Assembly (NCBI GenBank): GCA_012837345.1 | Contig: DURL01000110.1 | Coordinates: 32,842-96,841 of the forward strand | Direction of reading: 5' to 3' | DNA from: Bacteroidales bacterium | GTDB lineage: Bacteria; Bacteroidota; Bacteroidia; Bacteroidales; Dysgonomonadaceae | Length of the DNA: 64,000 nucleotides | Shown here: one piece after another, positions 49,828 through 58,060 of the stretch | Position numbering within the stretch: the first letter of the stretch is position 1 | Layout of the letters: the number at the start of each line of letters is the position of its first letter | The notes under the pieces: model-generated | What the model was told of the DNA's origin: nothing | Seen by the model: the letters and a program-made list of their open reading frames with translations, nothing else | Databases searched by the model: none | Position numbers and translations under genes: made by a program

Positions 49828-51369
49828 CTAATAACCGGCCCATGAATTCCTGTCGAGACTGCGATAACTGATCGCCTCTGCCAGGTGCACCGCTTTCACC
49901 GACTCGCTGCCTGCCAGATCGGCGATGGTGCGTGACACCTTCAATATACGGCTATAGCCACGGGCAGAGAGGGAGAGCCGCTCCATGGCCGACTTCAACA
50001 GCTTCAAGCCCGTATCGTCGGGCTGCGCATAACGATGGAGCATCCTGCTGCTCATCTGTGCGTTACAATAGATGCCACTCTCTTTTCGATAACGATCCTT
50101 CTGTACCTCTCGTCCTTTCATCACCCGTTCGCGTATTACCTCACTCTTCTCAGCGGCAGACAGAGCCGTGATCTTGTCGAAAGGTACCGGCACGATCTCT
50201 ACCTGGATGTCGATACGATCCAGCAAGGGTCCTGATATCTTGTTGAGGTAACGCTGCACAGCACCGGGTGTGCATACACACTCCTTTTCAGGATGATTGT
50301 GAAAACCACAGGGACAGGGGTTCATCGCAGCCACCAGCATGAAGCTTGCCGGGTAGTCCACGCTGAAACGGGCCCGGGAGATGATGATCTTGCGGTCTTC
50401 CAGCGGCTGTCGCATCACCTCCAACACGTTACGGTTAAATTCAGGCAGCTCATCCAGAAAGAGCACGCCGTTATGAGCCAGGCTGATCTCTCCCGGCTGG
50501 GGCCATGCCCCACCACCCACCAGGGCCACATCCGATATGGTGTGATGGGGTGAACGAAAGGGCCTGCGTGCCATCAAAGAGAGGTGTTGACCCGTTTTAC
50601 CGGCTACGCTGTGTATCTTGGTTGTTTCGAGAGCCTCCTCCAGGGTGAAGGGAGGCAGGATAGAGGGAATTCTGCGGGCCATCATCGATTTGCCGGAGCC
50701 GGGAGGCCCGATCATGATCACGTTGTGACCTCCGGCAGCCGCCACCTCGAGGGCCCGTTTCACGTTCTCCTGTCCTTTCACGTCCGAGAAATCATACTCA
50801 AACGCGCTTCGCTGCTCGCGAAAGGCTTGCTCTACATCGACCACCACCCTCTCCAGGCTCATCTCCCCATTGAAAAAGGCTGCCACCTGCAGGATATTCT
50901 CAGCACCATAGACGGAGATGCCCTCCACCACAGCGGCCTCCCTGGCATTGGCCGTCGGAAGGATCAGATCAGTGAACCCCTGCTCTTTAGCCATCACGGC
51001 AATGGACAAGGCTCCCTTCAGGGGGAGGATGTTCCCATCGAGCGACAACTCACCCATCATCAGCGTGTGTGGCAGGCGGTCCGTACAAATCGCACCCGAT
51101 GCGGCGAGCACCCCCACCGCCAATGGCAGGTCGTATGCCGAACCCTCCTTGCGGATGTCGGCAGGTGACATGTTGATGACAATCTGTTGACGGGGAAAAC
51201 GGAGACCATTGACCTCCAGTGCGGATACAATACGTTCGTGGCTCTCCTTGACGGAGGTGTCGGGGAGCCCCACCAACAAGAAGCGAATACCACGGGAGAC
51301 ATTCACCTCGATGGTGATGAGCGTGGCATGGATACCTTGTACTGCCGCTCCAAATGTTTTGACCAGCAT
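49828..51369 (-). CDS. YifB/ComM family Mg-chelatase-like AAA+ ATPase
   Basis: A 513-residue protein with three parts: an N-terminal ChlI-like domain (LVKTFGAAVQGIHATLITIE, FLLVGLPDTSVKESHERI), an AAA+ core with Walker A MIGPPGSGKSMMARRI and Walker B VLFLDELPEFNR, with a Cys cluster (PCPCGFHNHPEKECVC) between, and a C-terminal magnesium chelatase subunit domain. Relatives such as ComM are hexameric helicases that promote branch migration during uptake of foreign DNA. The open frame starts upstream at 51414, but the ATG at 51369 fits the family. It lies 22 bases after the DUF4369 gene on the same strand. Confidence 0.93.
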   Translation of the reverse strand: MLVKTFGAAVQGIHATLITIEVNVSRGIRFLLVGLPDTSVKESHERIVSALEVNGLRFPRQQIVINMSPADIRKEGSAYDLPLAVGVLAASGAICTDRLPHTLMMGELSLDGNILPLKGALSIAVMAKEQGFTDLILPTANAREAAVVEGISVYGAENILQVAAFFNGEMSLERVVVDVEQAFREQRSAFEYDFSDVKGQENVKRALEVAAAGGHNVIMIGPPGSGKSMMARRIPSILPPFTLEEALETTKIHSVAGKTGQHLSLMARRPFRSPHHTISDVALVGGGAWPQPGEISLAHNGVLFLDELPEFNRNVLEVMRQPLEDRKIIISRARFSVDYPASFMLVAAMNPCPCGFHNHPEKECVCTPGAVQRYLNKISGPLLDRIDIQVEIVPVPFDKITALSAAEKSEVIRERVMKGREVQKDRYRKESGIYCNAQMSSRMLHRYAQPDDTGLKLLKSAMERLSLSARGYSRILKVSRTIADLAGSESVKAVHLAEAISYRSLDRNSWAGY

Positions 51370-51391
51370 GTAACCGGGATTTGAGTGATAC

Positions 51392-52510
51392 TTACCTTCC
51401 GGAAGCCTCTGCAATCACTTCCGCGATACCATGTGCAGGAATGTTACGCGCCTTTATATACCCCTCAGTGTCAATCAGAATATTATATGGGATATACTGT
51501 ACATTATAGTTGTCTACAATATCTGCCCCCCAGCTTCTCTTCTCGGGAACAGCAATCCAGGGAAGAGAGTCATTTTCGGCATATCCAACCGGATAAAGGT
51601 CGGAATCAATGTAAATGGTGATAAACGCAGCCGCTTCTTTATCCAGCTCAGCATACTCCTCTTTCAGCAGTCCTATCAATTCACGGGAGTCATCACCGGC
51701 AGTAGAGACAAAAGACAACAGCAGATACTTCCCTCTGAAATCGTTCGAGCGGATCTCCTCACCCTCCTTGTCTTTTAGTGTGAAGTAAGGCATCCTGGCA
51801 CCCTCCTCCGACTGGTTCACCTTCTCTGAATATGCTTTCAGCTGCATTGCCAGCTTGCTTTCCAGTATCTCACCCTGCAAGTGCCCCAATACTCGCTTCA
51901 AACCGGTAGGGTTGTCACTCGCTACGAAAAAACTGTTCACAAGAATGAGGCTGGACATTTTCGCGGGATTGGCCTGTATCGACTCCTCCGCCCTGAGGGT
52001 CAGCTCATGATTGAGCACGTTCAGCTTCAACAGCTCCTCCTGACGCGATAACAGATAATTGCTGCCGGTATCCAGTTCACTGCTCAACCGTAGGTTCTCC
52101 AGCAACAAGGCACGCTGCTTAAGCAGATCTTCATTTTCTGTTTTGAAGAGCGTCAGCGCATCATTCACCTCGTTACCCTTGACGGTGATCAGATCGGGAA
52201 GTGCAGCATCACCATTCACCTTGATCCGGTCTGTTTTACCTGCAAAGACCACAACAGCACTTTCATAGTGATCGAGGTATAGAGAATAGGCAGTAAGTGT
52301 GTCTGGGTTGGTCACGTAATTGAAACGTCCTTTGGCATCAACAGGAATGGTATCAATCGCCAGTGAATCATAAGAGAGGTAGGTGGCCAGGATATAGGTG
52401 GAATCCAGATGATCTATTCTTCCACTGATGCTGGTACCCTCACGGCTGCCGCAGGAGAGCGCCATCCACAAGGTGAACAGTAAAAAAAGTATGCCTGATC
52501 CTTTTGTCAT
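51392..52510 (-). CDS. DUF4369 / thioredoxin-fold lipoprotein lacking CxxC
   Basis: A 372-residue lipoprotein: signal and lipobox MTKGSGILFLLFTLWMALSC, then an N-terminal DUF4369-like beta domain (SISGRIDHLDSTYILATYLS), a helical linker (about 110-220) and a C-terminal thioredoxin fold (MPYFTLKDKEGEEIRSNDF, KYLLLSFVSTAGDDSREL). The place of the CxxC motif is taken by STAGDDS, so no redox pair remains. The cis-Pro segment VQYIPYNILIDTEGYI is kept. Most relatives in Bacteroidales have an active CxxC. The frame from 52582 adds an unlikely N terminus. A -7 box lies at 52596-52603. It is followed by yifB. Confidence 0.85.
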   Translation of the reverse strand: MTKGSGILFLLFTLWMALSCGSREGTSISGRIDHLDSTYILATYLSYDSLAIDTIPVDAKGRFNYVTNPDTLTAYSLYLDHYESAVVVFAGKTDRIKVNGDAALPDLITVKGNEVNDALTLFKTENEDLLKQRALLLENLRLSSELDTGSNYLLSRQEELLKLNVLNHELTLRAEESIQANPAKMSSLILVNSFFVASDNPTGLKRVLGHLQGEILESKLAMQLKAYSEKVNQSEEGARMPYFTLKDKEGEEIRSNDFRGKYLLLSFVSTAGDDSRELIGLLKEEYAELDKEAAAFITIYIDSDLYPVGYAENDSLPWIAVPEKRSWGADIVDNYNVQYIPYNILIDTEGYIKARNIPAHGIAEVIAEASGR

Positions 52511-52595
52511 AGATAACCGCAGTATTTCAGAACTGTCTGTTACAATTCCATTGAATGCCTTTTTATTATGGCAACCAGCCAATCTTCCAATTAGA

Positions 52596-52603
52596 CAAAG
52601 GTA
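52596..52603 (-). promoter_or_regulatory. -7 box TACCTTTG for the DUF4369-yifB unit
   Basis: A minus-strand consensus match 86 bases upstream of the ATG at 52510. Confidence 0.5.
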
Positions 52604-52706
52604 GGTGAAATTTTTAAATATTCAAACATTTTCACATTTATTTTGTTTTATTTTTATCCATTCCCTGAATGGGAACGACAGGCAGCAGAATTTGAAATAA
52701 ATTCAT

Positions 52707-52714
52707 TAGATTTG
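52707..52714 (+). promoter_or_regulatory. -7 box TAGATTTG for the glycosyltransferase gene
   Basis: A plus-strand consensus match 24 bases before the ATG at 52738, giving a very short leader. Confidence 0.6.
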
Positions 52715-52737
52715 CATCAGCAAAAGCCCCTGTGACT

Positions 52738-53727
52738 ATGTATTTTTCCATCGTGATTCCCCTCTACAACCGTCCGGAAGAGCTGGACGAGCTGTTATCG
52801 AGCCTAAGCAAACAAACCGACAAACGGTTCGAAGTGATTGTTGCGGAGGATGGTTCTACCAGAAAAGGAGACCAGGTAGTAGAGCGGTATCGCGACAGGC
52901 TGACGATCACCTATTTCGAAAAGAGCAACAGTGGCCCCGGTCTCACCCGTAATGCCGGTGCCGCCAGGACTAGCGGTGACTACCTGATCTTCTTCGACTC
53001 CGACTGTATCATCCCTTCACACTATGTGGCGGAGGTATCGGCATTTCTGATGAACAATGCAGTCGACGCCTACGGAGGGCCGGATGCAGCGCTACCCACT
53101 TTCACCCCTGTACAGAAGGCAATCAACTATGCCATGACCTCCTTCTTCACCACGGGTGGTATACGGGGTGGCAAGCGATCAATGGAAAAGTTTCATCCCA
53201 GGAGTTTCAATCTGGGAGTGTCAAAAAAAGCATTCGATACTGTTGGTGGATACGGGCCGATGCGCTTCGGGGAAGATATCGATTTCAGCCTGCGACTCAT
53301 GAAAGCGGGTTTTCACACGGCACTGATACCGGAGGCTTACCTGTATCACAAACGGCGAACTACCTTCCGGCAGTTCTTCAAACAGGTCTATAACTCCGGC
53401 ATCGCCCGGATCAACCTGCACCTGTTGCACCCCGGCTCCATGCGGGTGGTGCACCTGCTACCCGCACTCTTCGTGACAGGCATGGCACTCATCCTGCTAA
53501 CAGGCCTGATACAACCGGAATTTCTGCTCCTGCCGCTGTTCTACAGCCTGGTGATCTTCCTCGATTCACTACGCCTCAACCGGTCGGCGAAGGTAGCACT
53601 ATACAGCGTCGCAGCCGCCTGGATACAACTCACCGGCTATGGCAGCGGCTTCCTTGCCGCCGTCTGGAAAAGGCTGATCCTGAAAAAGGATCCATTCAAC
53701 GCATTTGAAAAGAAATTTTACGATTAA
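52738..53727 (+). CDS. Family 2 glycosyltransferase
   Basis: A 329-residue inverting glycosyltransferase of the GT-A fold: MYFSIVIPLYNRPEELDELL, VIVAEDGST, the acidic FFDSDCIIP (DxD-type metal and sugar-nucleotide site), and later GPMRFGEDIDFSLRL, which supplies the ED general base. Two hydrophobic helices near residues 240-290 anchor it to the inner membrane. It probably adds a sugar to a lipid-linked glycan, but donor and acceptor are unknown and no other glycan genes are adjacent. The ATG at 52738 is preferred to the GTG two codons earlier. The stop codon overlaps the upp stop codon on the other strand. Confidence 0.88.
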   Translation: MYFSIVIPLYNRPEELDELLSSLSKQTDKRFEVIVAEDGSTRKGDQVVERYRDRLTITYFEKSNSGPGLTRNAGAARTSGDYLIFFDSDCIIPSHYVAEVSAFLMNNAVDAYGGPDAALPTFTPVQKAINYAMTSFFTTGGIRGGKRSMEKFHPRSFNLGVSKKAFDTVGGYGPMRFGEDIDFSLRLMKAGFHTALIPEAYLYHKRRTTFRQFFKQVYNSGIARINLHLLHPGSMRVVHLLPALFVTGMALILLTGLIQPEFLLLPLFYSLVIFLDSLRLNRSAKVALYSVAAAWIQLTGYGSGFLAAVWKRLILKKDPFNAFEKKFYD

Positions 53728-54383
53728 TCCTTTTGACCGTAAGCCAGGTCACCCGCATCCCCGATGCCCGGCACGATGTAGGAGGAGTCGTTCAGATCCG
53801 GATCGATAGCAGCCGCCCAGATGGTGGTTTTCTCTTCAGGGAAATTTTGAGTGCAATAGTCTATGGCCTGCTGGCTGGCAATGATGGTCGCGATATGGAT
53901 ATGTGATGGATTCCCCTTTGTGAGCAGTGCCCGGTAGGTGAGCTCCATGCTGCCTCCGGTGGCCAGCATCGGATCGGTCAGGATAAGCGTTTTTCCTTCA
54001 ATCGATGGTGAGGCGATATATTCAATATGAATGTCGAAAGTCTTATGTCCCGTCTCCTTATATTTTCGGTATGCCGACACAAAAGCATTCTCCGCCGCAT
54101 CAAAATAGTTGAGCACCCCGTGATGATAAGGCAGTCCCGCCCGCAATATGGTGGCGATCACGATCTCCTCATCGGGTACGCTCACCTTAGCCACATCCAG
54201 CGGAGTGGTCACCTCGATTGTCTTGTAGCGTAACTCTTTGCTGATCTCATAAGCCATGATCTCTCCCAGCCGCTCGATGTTGCGACGAAAACGAAGCCTG
54301 TCGCCCTGGATGGTGACATCGCGAATTTCACGGACAAAGGAGTTGAGTAAGGAGTTGGTTTCCGAAAAGTTGGTTACTTTCAT
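53724..54383 (-). CDS. upp: Uracil phosphoribosyltransferase
   Basis: A 219-residue pyrimidine salvage enzyme that makes UMP from uracil and PRPP. The PRPP-binding loop LILTDPMLATGGSM (about residues 130-143), the N-terminal region LLNSFVREIRDVTI with RNIERLGEIMAYEISKEL, and the uracil-binding end SYIVPGIGDAGDLAYG are all present. The frame is open to 54455, but the ATG at 54383 (MKVTNFSETN) fits the family and follows a -7 box at 54422-54429. The two genes converging here share four bases, since both stop codons lie within TTAA. Confidence 0.95.
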   Translation of the reverse strand: MKVTNFSETNSLLNSFVREIRDVTIQGDRLRFRRNIERLGEIMAYEISKELRYKTIEVTTPLDVAKVSVPDEEIVIATILRAGLPYHHGVLNYFDAAENAFVSAYRKYKETGHKTFDIHIEYIASPSIEGKTLILTDPMLATGGSMELTYRALLTKGNPSHIHIATIIASQQAIDYCTQNFPEEKTTIWAAAIDPDLNDSSYIVPGIGDAGDLAYGQKD

Positions 54384-54421
54384 GCTTGTGGTTCTAAAGT
54401 GATCGATCATTTTTCGGAAAA

Positions 54422-54429
54422 CAAAGGTA
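54422..54429 (-). promoter_or_regulatory. -7 box TACCTTTG for upp
   Basis: A minus-strand consensus match 39 bases upstream of the upp ATG. Confidence 0.55.
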
Positions 54430-54504
54430 ATGTTTTTCAGCAGTATGGTAAACAATTCACCTATTTTTTTGTTGAAAGAGAGGTTTTTCTGCGAAAAAAC
54501 GCAT

Positions 54505-54528
54505 AATTAAAGAAAATTTTCTTTAATT
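54505..54528. promoter_or_regulatory. Perfect 24-bp palindrome between upp and pckA promoters
   Basis: AATTAAAGAAAA is followed directly by its reverse complement TTTTCTTTAATT. The palindrome has no mismatch and no spacer. It ends 25 bases before the pckA -7 box, directly upstream of where the -33 element should be, which is a typical place for an operator. Confidence 0.7.
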
Positions 54529-54553
54529 CCTTTCCGGTTTCGGAGAAAATCAC

Positions 54554-54561
54554 TATTTTTG
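54554..54561 (+). promoter_or_regulatory. -7 box TATTTTTG for pckA
   Basis: A plus-strand consensus match 71 bases before the pckA ATG. Confidence 0.55.
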
Positions 54562-54631
54562 TATCGTTGTTTTTAGGTTCATCATAGCAGAGTTTTATTC
54601 AAACATACATAACAACCCAAAATTTATCAAA

Positions 54632-56239
54632 ATGGCAAATTTAGATTTAAGCAAGTATGGCATTACGGATGTGAAGGAAATCGTCCACAACCCGTCATAC
54701 GAACAACTCTTTAAGGAAGAAACAAATCCCAACCTTGAAGGGTATGAAAGAGGTCAGGTAACAGAACTGGGCGCTGTCAACGTCATGACCGGCGTCTTTA
54801 CCGGACGTTCTCCCAAAGATAAATACATCGTCAAGGATGACACCACAAAAGATACCATATGGTGGACCACTCCCGAATCGAAAAACGACAACAAACCCAT
54901 TTCAACCGAGGTTTGGAACGATTTAAAGGAGACCACAGTGAAACAGCTTTCCGGCAAGAGACTCTTCGTGATGGACACCTTCGCCGGTGCCAACCACGAC
55001 TCCAGGCTGAAAGTACGTTTCATCATGGAGGTCGCATGGCAGGCGCATTTCGTAAAGAACATGTTTATTCGTCCTACCGAAGAGGAGTTGGCCAACTATG
55101 GTGAACCCGATTTCGTGTCGCTGAACGCATCCAAGACCACCAATCCCAAATGGGAAGAGCACGGCCTCAACTCTGAGAACTACACCGTTTTCAATCTGAC
55201 TGAAAGAATGCATTGTGTGGGCGGTTCATGGTATGGAGGTGAGATGAAGAAAGGAATCTTCGCCATGATGAATTACTACCTGCCGCTGAACGGCATGGCT
55301 TCCATGCACTGCTCTGCCAATGTAGGCAAGGAGGGTGACACCGCTATCTTCTTTGGACTCTCGGGTACAGGTAAGACCACCCTCTCAACCGATCCCAAAC
55401 GTGCACTGATCGGTGACGACGAACATGGTTGGGACGATGAAGGGGTATTCAACTTCGAAGGGGGTTGTTATGCCAAGACCATCAACCTCGACAAGGAGTC
55501 TGAACCTGATATCTACAGGGCTATCAAGCGGGATGCTCTTTTGGAGAACGTGACCGTGGATGAGAACGGTAAGATTGACTTCAATGATGGATCGGTTACA
55601 CAGAACACCCGTGTTTCCTACCCCATCTATCATATCGATAACATTGTGAAGCCGGTGTCCAAGGGCGGTCCTGCCCAGAAGGTGATCTTCCTGACTGCTG
55701 ATGCTTTTGGCGTATTGCCTCCGGTATCGAAGCTTACCCCTGAACAGACCAAGTACCACTTCCTCTCCGGTTTCACCGCCAAGCTGGCTGGTACAGAGAG
55801 AGGGGTAACTGCTCCGCAACCCACCTTCTCAGCCTGTTTTGGTGCTGCCTTCCTCTCACTCCACCCCACCAAGTATGGTGAAGAGCTGGTGAAGAAGATG
55901 GAAGCGAGCGGCGCTACCGCCTACCTGGTGAACACCGGATGGAACGGTACCGGTAAGCGTATCTCCATCAAGGATACTCGCGGTATCATCGACAGAATCC
56001 TTGACGGCTCTATCGATAAGGCAGAGACAATGATGATCCCATACTTCAACCTGGAGGTGCCCACCACACTGCAGGATGTAGACGACAAAATCCTCGATCC
56101 GCGTAACACCTATGCTGATGTGAAGGAGTGGGATGAAAAGGCACGCGATCTGGCCGGCCGCTTTATCAAGAACTTCGAGAAGTTCACCGATAACGAAGAG
56201 GGCAAGGCGCTGGTAGCTGCCGGTCCTCAGCTCGATTGA
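54632..56239 (+). CDS. pckA: ATP-dependent phosphoenolpyruvate carboxykinase
   Basis: A 535-residue enzyme that interconverts oxaloacetate plus ATP with PEP, CO2 and ADP. The kinase P-loop [15 protein letters not shown] (about residues 238-252), the metal-site segment [20 protein letters not shown], the substrate-binding [12 protein letters not shown] and the adenine-binding [16 protein letters not shown] are intact. In fermentative Bacteroidales this enzyme usually runs toward oxaloacetate, fixing CO2 on the succinate/propionate route. Its own promoter, an upstream palindrome and a strong terminator show a single-gene unit. The AT-poor, regular codon use suggests high expression, which is inference. 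Confidence 0.97.
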   Translation: MANLDLSKYGITDVKEIVHNPSYEQLFKEETNPNLEGYERGQVTELGAVNVMTGVFTGRSPKDKYIVKDDTTKDTIWWTTPESKNDNKPISTEVWNDLKETTVKQLSGKRLFVMDTFAGANHDSRLKVRFIMEVAWQAHFVKNMFIRPTEEELANYGEPDFVSLNASKTTNPKWEEHGLNSENYTVFNLTERMHCVGGSWYGGEMKKGIFAMMNYYLPLNGMASMHCSANVGKEGDTAIFFGLSGTGKTTLSTDPKRALIGDDEHGWDDEGVFNFEGGCYAKTINLDKESEPDIYRAIKRDALLENVTVDENGKIDFNDGSVTQNTRVSYPIYHIDNIVKPVSKGGPAQKVIFLTADAFGVLPPVSKLTPEQTKYHFLSGFTAKLAGTERGVTAPQPTFSACFGAAFLSLHPTKYGEELVKKMEASGATAYLVNTGWNGTGKRISIKDTRGIIDRILDGSIDKAETMMIPYFNLEVPTTLQDVDDKILDPRNTYADVKEWDEKARDLAGRFIKNFEKFTDNEEGKALVAAGPQLD

Positions 56240-56267
56240 GCAGGCATCGATTCAATATCAAATAAGC

Positions 56268-56303
56268 AGAGGAGCTGTCCGTTGAGACAGCTCCTCTCTT
56301 TTT
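56268..56303. terminator. Intrinsic terminator after pckA
   Basis: AGAGGAGCTGTC (56268-56279) and GACAGCTCCTCT (56286-56297) form a perfect 12-bp stem with a six-base loop, followed by CTTTTT on the plus strand. It lies 14 bases before the convergent DUF1080 stop. Confidence 0.9.
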
Positions 56304-56316
56304 ATCTCGTTTTAGT

Positions 56317-57105
56317 CTAGTCCAGCATCAACAGCTCCACCCTCCGGAAGTCGATAGGATGACTCTCGCTCTGCAGCGAGATGGTTCCCTTGTGCAGCAT
56401 CTTGTCACCACCGTTGAGGTCTATCAACAGGGGATAAGTGGCATCGCGTTCATCCAGCTGCGGCTGGTTGTATTGCAACACGGTATCGCCGTTCACCAGA
56501 TGGTAGAGCACCTCGTTGCCCCTCACCTCCAGCTCTGCTGTCACCCACTCTTCACCGTAGAAAAAGGCCGAAGAGGAGCTGATGCAATGATCCAGTATCA
56601 ACTCATCTCCCATCACGATATTGGTGCCGGGGGTGCAGACATTCAGGTTGGTGCGTTCCACCAGCAAGTCGCTGCCCAGCAGCTGCACCTCCACCGAGGT
56701 GGGGAAATCCTGGTCGAGCGTCATCGTCTCCGGACGCTGACCATGTACCATGATGCCGGAGTTGCGGTAAGCCCATCCCTCGCCGCCGGGACACTGTTCA
56801 CCCACGAAGCGGTACTCCACACGCAGCTTGTAATGCGACAGCTCATCCTGGTAGAAGAGATGACCGAAACGGTTGTCAAACCGGTCGTACTGATCATAGC
56901 GCACCTTGAGCAACCCATCCTCCACACGGAAGGTGTTGCCATAGTTGTCACCTGCCTCATAGCCGGTGATCTTGGGTGTCCAGCCGGTCAGGTCCTCCCC
57001 GTTAAAGAGTGGGATCCAGTCGTTCTGATCGCTTTTCTGCTGACATGAACCCAACAACAGTAAAATCAGGAAAGAGATCGTCAAAAAAAAACTTTTCTTC
57101 ATCAT
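56317..57105 (-). CDS. DUF1080 (3-keto-disaccharide hydrolase-like) lipoprotein
   Basis: A 262-residue lipoprotein (lipobox LLLLGSC at about residue 18) with one DUF1080 concanavalin-like domain: DWIPLFNGEDLTGWTPKITG opens it, followed by HYKLRVEYRFVGEQ, GWAYRNSGIMVHGQRPE, VEVQLLG and the closing IDFRRVELLML. Some DUF1080 proteins hydrolyse 3-keto-glycosides made by Gfo/Idh/MocA oxidoreductases. Whether this one is catalytic is unknown. The longer frame to 57156 reaches the -7 box and is not used. ATGs at 57105 and 57102 are alternatives. It stands alone, away from the DUF1080-oxidoreductase pair at the right end. Confidence 0.85.
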   Translation of the reverse strand: MMKKSFFLTISFLILLLLGSCQQKSDQNDWIPLFNGEDLTGWTPKITGYEAGDNYGNTFRVEDGLLKVRYDQYDRFDNRFGHLFYQDELSHYKLRVEYRFVGEQCPGGEGWAYRNSGIMVHGQRPETMTLDQDFPTSVEVQLLGSDLLVERTNLNVCTPGTNIVMGDELILDHCISSSSAFFYGEEWVTAELEVRGNEVLYHLVNGDTVLQYNQPQLDERDATYPLLIDLNGGDKMLHKGTISLQSESHPIDFRRVELLMLD

Positions 57106-57145
57106 TTCTATATTTAAAGGTTGTGTGTCGTTAGAGGTGTTTGGG

Positions 57146-57153
57146 CAAAGATA
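57146..57153 (-). promoter_or_regulatory. -7 box TATCTTTG for the DUF1080 lipoprotein
   Basis: A minus-strand consensus match 41 bases before the ATG, 17 bases beyond the peroxiredoxin terminator. Confidence 0.6.
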
Positions 57154-57170
57154 CAAAACAATCGCAAAAA

Positions 57171-57197
57171 AATCCCGCCTCAGGGTGAAGCGGGATT
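57171..57197 (-). terminator. Intrinsic terminator after the peroxiredoxin gene
   Basis: AATCCCGC (57171-57178) and GCGGGATT (57190-57197) form a perfect 8-bp stem. On the minus strand it is followed by a run of five or more T, 24 bases after the stop of the peroxiredoxin gene. Confidence 0.85.
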
Positions 57198-57221
57198 CAA
57201 TCGTGCGGTTCGGACAACCGG

Positions 57222-57941
57222 TCAGCCTCTCAGCAACGCATTGTCAATTGCCTCTTTCGAAAGCTTCCTGGTGCAGAAGAACCAGTCGTAGCAATGCATA
57301 TCCTCCTCTTTGGTCTCCATCCGTTCCTTGGCAACACCACATGAGCCGGCGGTGGGTACGATCACCTCGTCACCGGGACGCCAGTCGGCCGGCAGGGCAA
57401 CACCAAACTGATCAGCTGTCTGCAAACCGATCAGGACACGCTTCAACTCGTCAAAGTTGCGTCCCAGCGAGAGGGGATAGTAGATGATGGTGCGGATGAT
57501 GTTCTTCGGATCGATAAAGAAGACCGCCCGTACAGCCTGTGTGCTGTTCTCATTGGGTTGGATCATGCCATATTTTTTGGCTACCTCCATGGTGATGTCC
57601 TCAATCAGCGGGAAGGTCACCTCCACATCCTTCATCCCTTTATATTCGATCTTCTCCTTGATGGTACGCAGCCAGGCGATGTGGCTGTAGAGACCATCCA
57701 CAGAAAGACCCACCAGCTGGCAGTTGAGCGCTTCGAACTCGGGTTGCATGCTGGCAAAGGTCATGAACTCTGAGGTGCATACCGGTGTGAAGTCAGCAGG
57801 GTGGCTGAAGAGGATTTTCCATTTTCCTTCAAACCCTTCCGGGAAGTTGATGATACCCTGTGTTGTCTTGGCGGTGAAGGAGGGTGCCTTGTCACCGATT
57901 CTCGGCATTGCCGGAGTGTTGTTTTCCTGATTTGTTTCCAT
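57222..57941 (-). CDS. Peroxiredoxin of the Prx6 type
   Basis: A 239-residue peroxidase of the AhpC/TSA superfamily with the active-site segment HPADFTPVCTSEF (peroxidatic Cys55), the distal Arg region AVRAVFFIDPKNIIRTII and a long C-terminal extension containing further cysteines (GSCGVAKERM, MHCYDWFFCTRK). The length and the C-terminal part place it with Prx6/archaeal-type enzymes. The extra Cys residues near positions 207-226 could provide the resolving thiol as in archaeal relatives. It reduces hydrogen peroxide and organic peroxides in the cytosol. A -7 box lies at 57968-57975 and a terminator follows. It is a single-gene unit. Confidence 0.93.
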   Translation of the reverse strand: METNQENNTPAMPRIGDKAPSFTAKTTQGIINFPEGFEGKWKILFSHPADFTPVCTSEFMTFASMQPEFEALNCQLVGLSVDGLYSHIAWLRTIKEKIEYKGMKDVEVTFPLIEDITMEVAKKYGMIQPNENSTQAVRAVFFIDPKNIIRTIIYYPLSLGRNFDELKRVLIGLQTADQFGVALPADWRPGDEVIVPTAGSCGVAKERMETKEEDMHCYDWFFCTRKLSKEAIDNALLRG

Positions 57942-57967
57942 CGTTCTTTTTTTAAAGTGATTTTTTA

Positions 57968-57975
57968 CAAAGTTA
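57968..57975 (-). promoter_or_regulatory. -7 box TAACTTTG for the peroxiredoxin gene
   Basis: A minus-strand consensus match 27 bases before the ATG. Confidence 0.55.
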
Positions 57976-58060
57976 ACCGATTTATGATATTAATAATATT
58001 GATATATATTCTTTCGATATAGCATACATCTATACTATTACATGGCATGGCGTCACCCGA

